Positions 1 through 7,075 of a DNA stretch of 12,190 nucleotides are shown one piece after another. The translations under genes were made by a program, and so were the position numbers. Origin of the DNA: Prolixibacteraceae bacterium UBA1413. GTDB lineage: Bacteria > Bacteroidota > Bacteroidia > Bacteroidales > Prolixibacteraceae. Position 1 is the first letter of the stretch. Every line of letters begins with the position of its first letter. Location: assembly GCA_002304925.1 (NCBI GenBank), contig DBPT01000004.1:83937-96126 (forward strand), given 5' to 3'. Under the pieces are notes generated by a model. It was not told the DNA's origin. It made no database searches and was given only the letters and a program-made list of their open reading frames with translations.

Positions 1-68
1 TGTTTTTTCACCGGGCCAGCGGAAGAACCCGCTCACCATTATTTAGGGATACTTGACTATCGAACGTT

Positions 69-2108
69 TCACTGCACCACCATCTTCCCGACCGATTGAT
101 GATTCCCGCTGGTAATCACCAGCAAATAAATCCCTCTACCCTGATGAGAGAGGTTAAAGTGTTCCATATGCCCCTCGCCGGACAGATCAACCTGCCTGCT
201 TTCCACCACCTGCCCCACAGGATTTAAAAGATGAATGCTGATTCTTTCCCGGGAAGAAGAATTCAGCCTTACCGCAAAACGACCGGTACACGGATTGGGG
301 AAGAGGGTATAACTGAGCGCTTTCGTTTTACTCCCTTCAGCAGAAGAATGGATGGCTGTGACAGGGGCAGAGGTGTTAGTACAGCCATTGCCATCGGTGA
401 CTACCAAGTGATATATACCTCCCTTGCTGATCACATATTTGCTTTTTGTGGCTCCCTCAATGATGCCGGCATCGGTATACCACTGATAGGAAGAATAGGG
501 ATCCGGGGAAACCAGCGTATCGCCCCTGACCTCCACTTTGGGCTGGTAGGCGGGGTGGACAGATAGCGAGAGGAATATGATGCTATCGGCGCCCTTTGAC
601 GAAATCAGTGTGTCGGAGTAGAACCCTGCCTTGTTGTATATTTTACTCATAAAGGAGTAACTTTTGCCTTCACAGATCAATGCCTTTGTGGTATCACCAG
701 TGATGAAGAAAGGAGAATAATAAAGCAATCTTTTATATGAATAAACCATCTGGCCGGAACCTGCATCCCGGGAATACGAAACAGTACCCGTCAGTTTAGT
801 AAAAACAGTATCATTGAGGGTACTGAGATAACAATCATCTCCAAAAAGCAGATCCGAAGAAGAGACTGTCCCGTCATAGATATATTCTTCCTTATCACTC
901 ATCACCCACTGGCCTGAGTTGGTATTCCATGAGTAAAACATTTCCAGGATTTTGTTCCGGCTGGTATCGTATGCGTATTCCCTTTGCAGTGTACCGATCC
1001 ATTTGTTGCCCGCAACATTCCAGTTGTACCTGGCATCTTTTTGCAATTTGCCATTGGCGTCGTAACTGATTTCCGTTTTCCTATTGCTTACCCACACTTT
1101 GGAGGTTTTATTCCAGGAGTACACAACGGACAAGGTAAGTTTCCCCCCGGGATTGTAAGTATATTCGGATTTATAACTACCCACCCACTGGCCGGAAATT
1201 TTATCCCAGGAATAAGAAACCACCTGGGTGTGGTTTCCAGTAGTATCACTGATGTAATCAGTCGTGATGCTGTTCACCCATTGGCTTAGTGCCTTGTCCC
1301 AGTTAAATGTGGTACAGTTAATAAGGATGCTTTTTATATTCCATCTCCATTCTGTTTTTGAACTAATGTTCCACTGAGGGATGGTTTCGTCATACTTGTG
1401 CATGGTGGACGATACATAGTTACCCAAGGTGTCGTAAGTGATCTCCTCTTTCTCGTCCGGTATCCACTGGTTCAAGGTTTTATCCCACGCCTTATACTTT
1501 ATTCTTTGCCTGATGTTACCAAGGGAATCATATACGTTTTCTGCTTTCTGACTTTCAGCCCATTCTTCTGCGGTTTTATCCCAGTTATAGAAAACATTCT
1601 GCGTTAAATGCATGCTCAGATCATAGCTGTAGTCATTCCTGGCATAACCCTCCCAAAGTTTTGTCGTTTGATTCCACCGATAAGAAAGGTTTTGTGTTAC
1701 ATTGCCGTACCCATCGTAAAGGTAGCAGTTCTTCTTTTGCCCCTGCCATCTTTTTGTTGTATCGTTCCATTGAAAAGAAATGGCTGTAACATTTTCCCCC
1801 CGGGCATCGTAGAAAAATTCGTCTTTCTCATCATTCATCCACTTTTGGGTGTTTTTATTATAGTTCTGGTATACAATACTATCCAGTTTTTGTATTTTCC
1901 CTTTGACAGCTAAAAAGGTAAGATCTGTTGATAATCCCAGATGATGCAGATTCCGTTCGTCCTGGGTAGAAATCATCTTCTGCGCAGGAAGTGGCCTTTC
2001 TGTATGCCGGTCTTCCCAGGATGCATTCCGTTCAATTTCAATTGCCTGCCCACAGGTGGTTGATGCCAGAAAAAGCACCATAGCTGTGATGGTATGTATT
2101 GATTTCAT
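69..2108 (-). CDS. Secreted tryptophan-phased repeat protein with T9SS C-terminal sorting domain
   Basis: The 679-residue product starts with a Sec signal peptide: a short basic start (MKSIH), then a hydrophobic stretch ending near residue 22 (cleavage likely around TTCGQA). Residues ~75-415 hold eleven tandem repeats of about 31 residues. Each has an aromatic-x-Trp-Asn/Asp pair, an invariant-position Trp (W90, 121, 152, 183, 215, 246, 277, 308, 339, 370, 401), a Lys/Glu-rich turn and usually a YDxxGN-like turn. A degenerate further copy may lie near 443-465. Residues ~470-520 resemble the cysteine-containing modules (ICEGKSY...ADSI) common in Bacteroidota adhesins, and ~522-588 an Ig/PKD-like module ending in VTDGNGCTNTSAPV. 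The last ~80 residues (YTLFPNPCTGRF ... GIYLLVI ... KMVVQ) are a type A T9SS sorting domain, so export to the cell surface or medium is expected. There are no catalytic motifs I recognise; the role is unknown, possibly adhesion. It is more AT-rich than the sugar cluster and separated from it by 357 bp, so probably independently transcribed. Confidence 0.9.
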   Translation of the reverse strand: MKSIHTITAMVLFLASTTCGQAIEIERNASWEDRHTERPLPAQKMISTQDERNLHHLGLSTDLTFLAVKGKIQKLDSIVYQNYNKNTQKWMNDEKDEFFYDARGENVTAISFQWNDTTKRWQGQKKNCYLYDGYGNVTQNLSYRWNQTTKLWEGYARNDYSYDLSMHLTQNVFYNWDKTAEEWAESQKAENVYDSLGNIRQRIKYKAWDKTLNQWIPDEKEEITYDTLGNYVSSTMHKYDETIPQWNISSKTEWRWNIKSILINCTTFNWDKALSQWVNSITTDYISDTTGNHTQVVSYSWDKISGQWVGSYKSEYTYNPGGKLTLSVVYSWNKTSKVWVSNRKTEISYDANGKLQKDARYNWNVAGNKWIGTLQREYAYDTSRNKILEMFYSWNTNSGQWVMSDKEEYIYDGTVSSSDLLFGDDCYLSTLNDTVFTKLTGTVSYSRDAGSGQMVYSYKRLLYYSPFFITGDTTKALICEGKSYSFMSKIYNKAGFYSDTLISSKGADSIIFLSLSVHPAYQPKVEVRGDTLVSPDPYSSYQWYTDAGIIEGATKSKYVISKGGIYHLVVTDGNGCTNTSAPVTAIHSSAEGSKTKALSYTLFPNPCTGRFAVRLNSSSRERISIHLLNPVGQVVESRQVDLSGEGHMEHFNLSHQGRGIYLLVITSGNHQSVGKMVVQ

Positions 2109-2465
2109 TAGTAAGATGGTTTGTTAAGTACTACTAAAATTAGACAATCAATTTACGGAATTTTTCCATGAATCTTAGTTTTTTTATTCGTAAACAAATA
2201 AAATTTTGCACAAAGTACAATGGTAACTATCCTACGCTGGCAGGTCCTTTGGCAGCGAAACCTTTGAGCAGTTTATGGGTAACATTTAATGTGACATGCT
2301 TGCAATGAAGTGGAATCTAAGTTCCTACCAACTGATATAAGCAAATGACCTGGTGGCTAACCTGCAGATCGGGAATCCCCCCGGGTTCCGGAAGCTGAGC
2401 CGCTACCTGGGGGTCTGGACCCGAACGGATTTGATGGAGCCGCGAGAGCGGGTGCGTACGGGTTT
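2109..2465. other. Gene-free region with an abrupt GC-rich structured segment
   Basis: This region separates the GH43 stop codon from the start of the T9SS-tailed gene. Its low-coordinate part (2109-2220) is AT-rich and presumably holds the leader of the secreted-protein gene; I see no perfect TAnnTTTG element there. The hexamer GGTAAC occurs at 2222-2227 and 2278-2283, 56 bp apart, faintly like repeated ends of an insertion sequence. From about 2344 to 2465 the sequence becomes strongly GC-rich and can fold on the + strand: 2372-2378 with 2383-2389 (7 bp with one G-U), 2411-2415 with 2418-2422, and 2440-2443 with 2448-2451 around a GAGA tetraloop. No hairpin is followed by a T-run on either strand, so none is a convincing terminator. 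The overlapping open frames have no recognisable protein. A relic of a mobile element is possible but unproven. Confidence 0.5.
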
Positions 2466-3443
2466 TCATTCCGCTGTGCCCTCCAAGGTAACGATGGAGC
2501 CGTCGGCGCGGTATTCCAGTTCCACCACCTTGAGGCTGCGCAGCCACTCCTTTCCTCCTGAAGGACCACAGTCGTGGTGGAAGAGGTACCATTTGCCCTT
2601 GAACTCCACAATCGAATGGTGGGTGGTCCACCCCACCACCGGGGTAAGGATCACCCCCTGGTAAGTGAAGGGTCCGTAAGGATGGTCGCCGGTGGCGTAG
2701 CAGAGACGGCGGGTGTTGCCGGTAGAATAGCTGAAATAGTATTTCCCGTTGTATTTATGCATCCAGGAGGCTTCGAAGAAGCGGCGGTCGTGATCGCCGG
2801 CGGTAAGAGGCTTTCCGTTTTCGTCGAGTATGACCACGTCACGGGGTTCTTCTCCGAATTCCACCATGTCGTCGCGCAGACGGGCCACCCTGGCCGTGAG
2901 GGCCGGCTCCCCGTCGGCAGGCTCATGGCCGCACTCGATGGCTTTGTTGTTCCGGTAACGCTGCAACTGTCCGCCCCACAAACCTCCAAAGTAGATATAA
3001 AAAGTGCCATCGTCATCGCGAAACACGCAGGGATCGATCGAATAGCTTCCCCTCATGGGGGCATCCAGAGGTTGGAAAGGCCCCTCAGGACGTTCCGAAA
3101 TGGCCACCCCGATGCGGAAGATGTCGTTCTGGTCCTTCAGCGGAAAGTAGAGGTAGTATTTGCCATCCTTGTAAGCGCAGTCCGAATCCCACAACTGTCG
3201 CCCTGCCCAGGGAATCTCCTCCACATGAAGGGCGACACCGTGGTCAGTCACCTCCCCATCGATACTCTCCATCGAGAATACATGATAATCGTACATGTTG
3301 TAATGGTCACCGTAATCATTTACAGGAACCTCTGATTCCACATCGTGGGATGGGTAAATATAGATTTTACCGTTGAAAACATGTACGGCAGGATCGGCAG
3401 CATAAATACCGTCAATCAGGTACTTGCTTTTCTTATCTACCAT
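2466..3443 (-). CDS. Cytoplasmic glycoside hydrolase family 43 enzyme (probable beta-xylosidase/alpha-L-arabinofuranosidase)
   Basis: This 325-residue protein shows the GH43 five-bladed beta-propeller signature. The three expected acidic residues are present: D17 (AADPAVHVF, general base), D137 (YSIDPCVFRD, pKa modulator) and E224 (RFFEASWMHK, general acid). H275-H276 (GWTTHHSIVEF) sits where GH43 enzymes carry the histidine near the central metal or water site. Blade repeats of the type GKIYIY, GKYYLYF, GTFYIYF, GKYYFSYS and GKWYLFHH are clear. The family removes xylosyl or arabinosyl units from xylan-derived oligosaccharides by inversion. From memory it resembles the single-domain cytoplasmic type found in Bacteroidota xylan loci (subfamily 1-like); I could not verify the subfamily. 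There is no signal peptide, so it should act on imported oligosaccharides. It starts 7 bp after the PfkB kinase stop, with a purine-rich GGAAAG just before the ATG, so the two are almost certainly co-transcribed. It is GC-richer than the kinase. It is the last gene of the run. Confidence 0.93.
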   Translation of the reverse strand: MVDKKSKYLIDGIYAADPAVHVFNGKIYIYPSHDVESEVPVNDYGDHYNMYDYHVFSMESIDGEVTDHGVALHVEEIPWAGRQLWDSDCAYKDGKYYLYFPLKDQNDIFRIGVAISERPEGPFQPLDAPMRGSYSIDPCVFRDDDGTFYIYFGGLWGGQLQRYRNNKAIECGHEPADGEPALTARVARLRDDMVEFGEEPRDVVILDENGKPLTAGDHDRRFFEASWMHKYNGKYYFSYSTGNTRRLCYATGDHPYGPFTYQGVILTPVVGWTTHHSIVEFKGKWYLFHHDCGPSGGKEWLRSLKVVELEYRADGSIVTLEGTAE

Positions 3444-3450
3444 CTTTCCG

Positions 3451-4344
3451 TTATCGATGTTTCTCTTCCATTCGTTTATTCACTTCTTCCATTGTCCCGG
3501 CAAACGGCCCGGGGGTTTCCATTTTGATCGATACCAGGGCGGCAGCAAACTTCAACGACTCCGCCACATCATGATCCAACCGGCGTGAAAGGTAAGCCGC
3601 AAAGGTCGTATCGCCGCGGCCTGTCCTGCCTGACACGTTGCTGTTGGAAAATCTTTCATAGTAAGTTTTCCCGTTAACCCTTGCCAATACTCCCTCCGAA
3701 TGGGTGATCATCACTTCGGGGCAGCCCCAGGATTCAACAATAATCGCCGCTTTCTCCAGGTCATCGGTGCCGGTCAGAAGCTTCGCTTCAACAATATCCA
3801 GTTTAAGCTTGTCCATCATGGCTGCGATCTCTTCTTTACCGGCAACATCGCTGAACTCGTGGTTCTTGGTTACCGGATTGATATGACGGACAAAACTCTG
3901 CATATCGACCGACAGGCTCCGGTAATTCCTGGCTTTCAAACCTTTCATAAGGGGCATGTCAAATTCGGTATCTGAAATCCCTGCCAGATGAAGACATGTG
4001 GTATCCAATTCGGGCACGTCACCGATGGAAATCAACCCCGCCGATTTGAGGAGGGTCATTTCACGTTCGTCAACATTTGCAGAATAATGCAATACCCGGT
4101 TATAGCTGGTCTCTTCACTGGGAATCAAAAAGGTATCTATTCCAAGATCCTTCATCGGTTGAAGAATATGTTCGTCTTTCACGGCCATTTTGGTTACCAC
4201 GGCCACCTTCTTTCCGACTCTTGCAGCTACCATGGCCCCGCATAAAACTGCGCTTCCTGGAGCGACACGGGCAACGCCACCGAAGGGAATTATTTCGTCG
4301 TAGACCATGTGCCCTACGAACGTAATATCATATTTTTTGCTCAT
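3451..4344 (-). CDS. PfkB-family carbohydrate kinase
   Basis: This is a ribokinase/PfkB-fold sugar kinase of 297 residues if it starts at the ATG at 4344; a GTG at 4347 just upstream would add one residue. I prefer the ATG because AAAGAG lies six bases before it. The C-terminal PfkB signature is clear: SGRTGRGDTTFAAYL at residues ~238-252, counting from the GTG, with D246 as the expected catalytic base and GRG in place of the usual GAG anion-hole glycines. The N-terminal signature is divergent: APGSAVLCGAMVAARVG (~29-45) has cysteine where many members have the substrate-contacting asparagine of PGGxxxN. The length is normal for the family. The substrate cannot be read from sequence; a hexose, pentose or nucleoside is possible. 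Its place between GH116 (41 bp after that stop) and GH43 (7 bp) suggests it phosphorylates a sugar released or rearranged by these glycosidases. It has no signal peptide and should be cytosolic. Confidence 0.9.
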   Translation of the reverse strand: MSKKYDITFVGHMVYDEIIPFGGVARVAPGSAVLCGAMVAARVGKKVAVVTKMAVKDEHILQPMKDLGIDTFLIPSEETSYNRVLHYSANVDEREMTLLKSAGLISIGDVPELDTTCLHLAGISDTEFDMPLMKGLKARNYRSLSVDMQSFVRHINPVTKNHEFSDVAGKEEIAAMMDKLKLDIVEAKLLTGTDDLEKAAIIVESWGCPEVMITHSEGVLARVNGKTYYERFSNSNVSGRTGRGDTTFAAYLSRRLDHDVAESLKFAAALVSIKMETPGPFAGTMEEVNKRMEEKHR

Positions 4345-4363
4345 CACAAACTCTTTCAGCTGT

Positions 4364-4379
4364 AGGATTTATTAATCCT
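4364..4379 (-). other. Short intercistronic hairpin between GH116 and kinase genes
   Basis: A perfect inverted repeat, AGGATT-TATT-AATCCT, lies in the 41-bp gap between the GH116 stop and the kinase ATG. The stem is 6 bp with a 4-base loop and no T-run after it, so it is too weak for an intrinsic terminator. It may affect mRNA processing or stability between the two cistrons, or may be chance. Confidence 0.35.
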
Positions 4380-4385
4380 TACGTA

Positions 4386-6932
4386 TTACTCTGTCTTTTT
4401 TTCGGGACTCATCAACCACGGAAAGAATGGGATCAGCTCTTTCGGATCCACGGTTTCGCTCTGATTTTTGGCACGCAAATCCTTCACATGGTTCATCACC
4501 AGATGGGTCCAGACGGCGCCGGGCCTCGGATAAGCTGCCACAATGTAATGAGGCCCCTTTTCGGTTTCACCAGCTTCCAATTCAAGCTCAGCCCTGAGAT
4601 TATCGGGGGTGATCATGGTATTGGCGTATTCGAAAACTACACGGTCCATGTGTTTGTAAACCTCCTTACTCTCTTCCACCATTCCGTAATAATCCAGTAA
4701 CTGGGCAAAAACATAGTTGGAAGTAGTATACACATCCTGTCCCTGTTCCGATTCCACTTGTTCACCATCCTTGGTTTTACACATGGCCCACCCCATGAAG
4801 GCTTTGTTCGTGTTGTAGATGGTTCTGAGGATCTTTTTCACCCTTTCCTCCGGAATCGCAGGCGCCTCTCCAATGGAAAGGAGGTACCACAAGGCATCGA
4901 GTTGATTGGTCCACACATCGGTATTGGATTCCCCTGTTTTCGGATCAAAACAGGTGATGTAGTATTCCAGTTTTTCCCCTTTCTTATTCACATCTTCACG
5001 CCACAGTTGCTCAAAACTGGCCCAGGCTTTGTCATATTTTGCCTGAATGTGTTTCTCGTCTTCCTTTTCACCCAGCATTTGCGCCATCTTGATCAACGCC
5101 TGGCAGCCGCCCAGGAATTGGGTGGCGTCATAAGCATCGGCACCGAAAAGCACCAGGTTGTCAAAGGTATTCTTCACATCGTCGGGATTTCCTTCCGGAA
5201 TTCCATCCCCGTCAAAATCGAGTTTTAACAGCGATTCCAATCCGAATTTCATGGTTTCCCAATTCGACCGCAGGAATTCCATATCGCCGGTGAACTTCAC
5301 ATTCCGGAGCACGCGCATCATCAGTTTCGGATACAGGTCAACCCAGTAGTTGTTGTTGTACCAGGCATAATCGCTCACGTTACGCAGCGGATGTCCTTTT
5401 GACAACATACATACATCATGGGCAACGCTCCCCAGGGTTTTGAAATCATCGCGGATCTGGGTCAGCTTTTTCCCTTCGTATTCTTCCGGAAATTCTTCGA
5501 AATGCATCCTGGCTTCCACAAAGGAAGCGTGATGGTGGTACCAACGCGGAGTGGGATCAACAGCATTGATGGAATCGATAAATGCCTGGCACAAATCTTT
5601 CTCCACTTCGGGGAACATCATCAGCAGCAGCATGGAGTACCAGTCCACGTCGGAAGGATCGATATAAGAATAATCAAAACATTCGAGGAAACGGGCTTTT
5701 TCAACGCCATTTTCCTCAATCCAGATATTGGCGTTCGACAGCGGGAAATGAAATTCGTTCAGCATGAGCCGGGTCAGACGCAGCGCCCCTTCGCGATCGT
5801 GCTGATACGAGGAAGAGGAGGAAATCAGATTGAAGATCCGCTCCTGGATGGTCAACGTCGCCTTCCACCACTGCGGGTAACTCTCAAGCGCGATTTTCGT
5901 CAGATCAAACGCCCGGGTTCCGGCATTTTGAAAATTGCCGATGTATTTCCGGTCGAATTTCATTCCGTCGATATACTCCTGAACCGGGAAGTCAAGGACA
6001 ACAGCGAAAGGGATGGTCTTTGACTGACCCGGACGGAGGGTCATGGTTAAACCGATCGCGGCTCCATAATCCCTTCTCTTGACGGGTTCGCATTTTTCAT
6101 AAAAGTTGCCTTCCGCAGTAATAAGGAGGTCACCCGAGTATTTGTTCAATAAGAAATAGGGCTGCGTATCGACAGTTACACCGGGAACATCGGAAACGGC
6201 GATGATCATCCTGTTTTCCGTTTCGGTGCTGCCCATGACCACGCCGCGTATGCCGTTCATTTCAAAGGCCTCGTGTTTCTGCCCCGAAATGGCGGCGCTG
6301 CTCACGTAAACGCTGTCCTGGTCGGTCGGCTTCAGCTCTTTCTCCTGCAAATTCACCAGGGAAGGCCTGGGCACCACCAGAGTATATTCCTGATCTTCGT
6401 CCGTGTTATTCTCCACAATAAATTCCTCAACGCTGATGGGCATCAGGGTTTGCTCATTGCCTGACAGAAACGGGGAGATAAACCTCCTGGTTACCTTGAC
6501 ATCTTCCAGGGAATATTCCAGTTCCAGGGACGGAGTGGCAATGGTCATTTTTACATTTTCTTCGTCGACGGCTTTGGGATAGTAATTTTTCATTGCCGGA
6601 ATATCGTCGGCTTCCGTTTCGCCGGGTTGCAGCTGGGTCAGCAAGGTGTTCCCCTCGTAGGTGCTGATATAGGGTGCCGAGCCAAACTGAACCGCTTTCT
6701 GGTTTAACAGGATGAGGCGGCCGGCATCGTTCAACCGGTTATAGAGGCCGTAAGGGGAAATGCCAACAGAACAGGTCGGCGCTCCCATGATGGCCACGGT
6801 ATGCGGAAACTGCAAACACTTGGACATTCCCTGAAAATGGACCGTCATTTTGTTCTTCTCATAAATTTCGGTGATCCTGGGTCCCGTTATGGTGTAGAGA
6901 TCCTTAATATTGAATGAACTGGATTTTGTCAT
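4386..6932 (-). CDS. Cytoplasmic GH116 (GBA2-like) beta-glycosidase
   Basis: The 848-residue protein has the two-part GH116 architecture: an N-terminal beta-sandwich (~15-340) and a C-terminal (alpha/alpha)6 catalytic barrel (~350-840). The key motifs match the family: E417 in FLECFDY (expected nucleophile), D428 in PSDVDWY, H505-D506 in VAHDVCML, DFDGDGIPEG at 572-581 and D591 in NTFDNL (expected acid/base). From memory, the Thermoanaerobacterium xylanolyticum enzyme uses E441, D452, D508 and D593. The 11-residue gap from nucleophile to first Asp and the 85-residue gap from HD motif to acid/base are identical here, whereas the middle interval is 22 residues longer (residues ~458-485). R803 in YPRPGAVW corresponds to the YMRPLSIW motif of human GBA2. 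Characterised members are retaining beta-glucosidases, beta-xylosidases or beta-N-acetylglucosaminidases. There is no signal peptide, so a cytosolic enzyme is expected. The 143-bp leader before it suggests it could also have its own promoter. Confidence 0.88.
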   Translation of the reverse strand: MTKSSSFNIKDLYTITGPRITEIYEKNKMTVHFQGMSKCLQFPHTVAIMGAPTCSVGISPYGLYNRLNDAGRLILLNQKAVQFGSAPYISTYEGNTLLTQLQPGETEADDIPAMKNYYPKAVDEENVKMTIATPSLELEYSLEDVKVTRRFISPFLSGNEQTLMPISVEEFIVENNTDEDQEYTLVVPRPSLVNLQEKELKPTDQDSVYVSSAAISGQKHEAFEMNGIRGVVMGSTETENRMIIAVSDVPGVTVDTQPYFLLNKYSGDLLITAEGNFYEKCEPVKRRDYGAAIGLTMTLRPGQSKTIPFAVVLDFPVQEYIDGMKFDRKYIGNFQNAGTRAFDLTKIALESYPQWWKATLTIQERIFNLISSSSSYQHDREGALRLTRLMLNEFHFPLSNANIWIEENGVEKARFLECFDYSYIDPSDVDWYSMLLLMMFPEVEKDLCQAFIDSINAVDPTPRWYHHHASFVEARMHFEEFPEEYEGKKLTQIRDDFKTLGSVAHDVCMLSKGHPLRNVSDYAWYNNNYWVDLYPKLMMRVLRNVKFTGDMEFLRSNWETMKFGLESLLKLDFDGDGIPEGNPDDVKNTFDNLVLFGADAYDATQFLGGCQALIKMAQMLGEKEDEKHIQAKYDKAWASFEQLWREDVNKKGEKLEYYITCFDPKTGESNTDVWTNQLDALWYLLSIGEAPAIPEERVKKILRTIYNTNKAFMGWAMCKTKDGEQVESEQGQDVYTTSNYVFAQLLDYYGMVEESKEVYKHMDRVVFEYANTMITPDNLRAELELEAGETEKGPHYIVAAYPRPGAVWTHLVMNHVKDLRAKNQSETVDPKELIPFFPWLMSPEKKTE

Positions 6933-6959
6933 TTTTCTTGATTAATAATGTTTAACAAA

Positions 6960-6982
6960 GCCGGTTCCGGCAGGTTCCGGCA
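6960..6982. repeat. 10-bp tandem repeat with small palindrome in the GH116 leader
   Basis: GGTTCCGGCA occurs twice head to tail at 6963-6972 and 6973-6982. The overlapping stretch 6960-6971 is a palindrome, GCCGG-TT-CCGGC. It sits about 30 bp upstream of the GH116 start codon in an otherwise moderately AT-rich leader. It could be a small mRNA structure or an operator, or simple replication slippage. No TAnnTTTG element is visible in the same leader. Confidence 0.5.
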
Positions 6983-7075
6983 ATTAATCTGAATTTCGGC
7001 CGCCTGCAAGTTAGTTATAACCATGGCTGACGCCCGAAAAATTGTTGGTTCACATTGAATCTAAAGGCGGGACAA

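Noticed and set aside
1..68. Intrinsic terminator after the T9SS-tailed gene
   Set aside because: Only a 5-bp stem (AGCGG/CCGCT) can be drawn on the minus strand and the A-rich stretch following is not a T-run.
860..1880. Repeat periodicity of about 93 bp as a CRISPR-like or DNA satellite array
   Set aside because: The repetition is at protein level with degenerate codons inside one continuous reading frame.
69..2108. RHS/YD-repeat polymorphic toxin
   Set aside because: The unit length and Trp spacing differ from YD repeats, there is no RHS core or toxin domain, and the C-terminus is a T9SS sorting domain.
2317..2631. Minus-strand open frame overlapping the GH43 end and the intergenic GC-rich segment
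   Set aside because: It is out of frame with GH43 and the part outside GH43 has no recognisable protein; high GC alone explains the lack of stops.
2574..3335. Open frame of 253 codons on the + strand opposite GH43
   Set aside because: It mirrors the GH43 gene, which has all catalytic motifs; the product shows no domain and low-complexity composition typical of an antisense shadow.
4345..4347. GTG as start of the PfkB kinase
   Set aside because: The adjacent ATG at 4342-4344 has better spacing from the purine-rich AAAGAG; the difference is one residue.
5418..6023. Open frame of 201 codons on the + strand opposite GH116
   Set aside because: Antisense to a conserved catalytic protein and without recognisable motifs or a start context.
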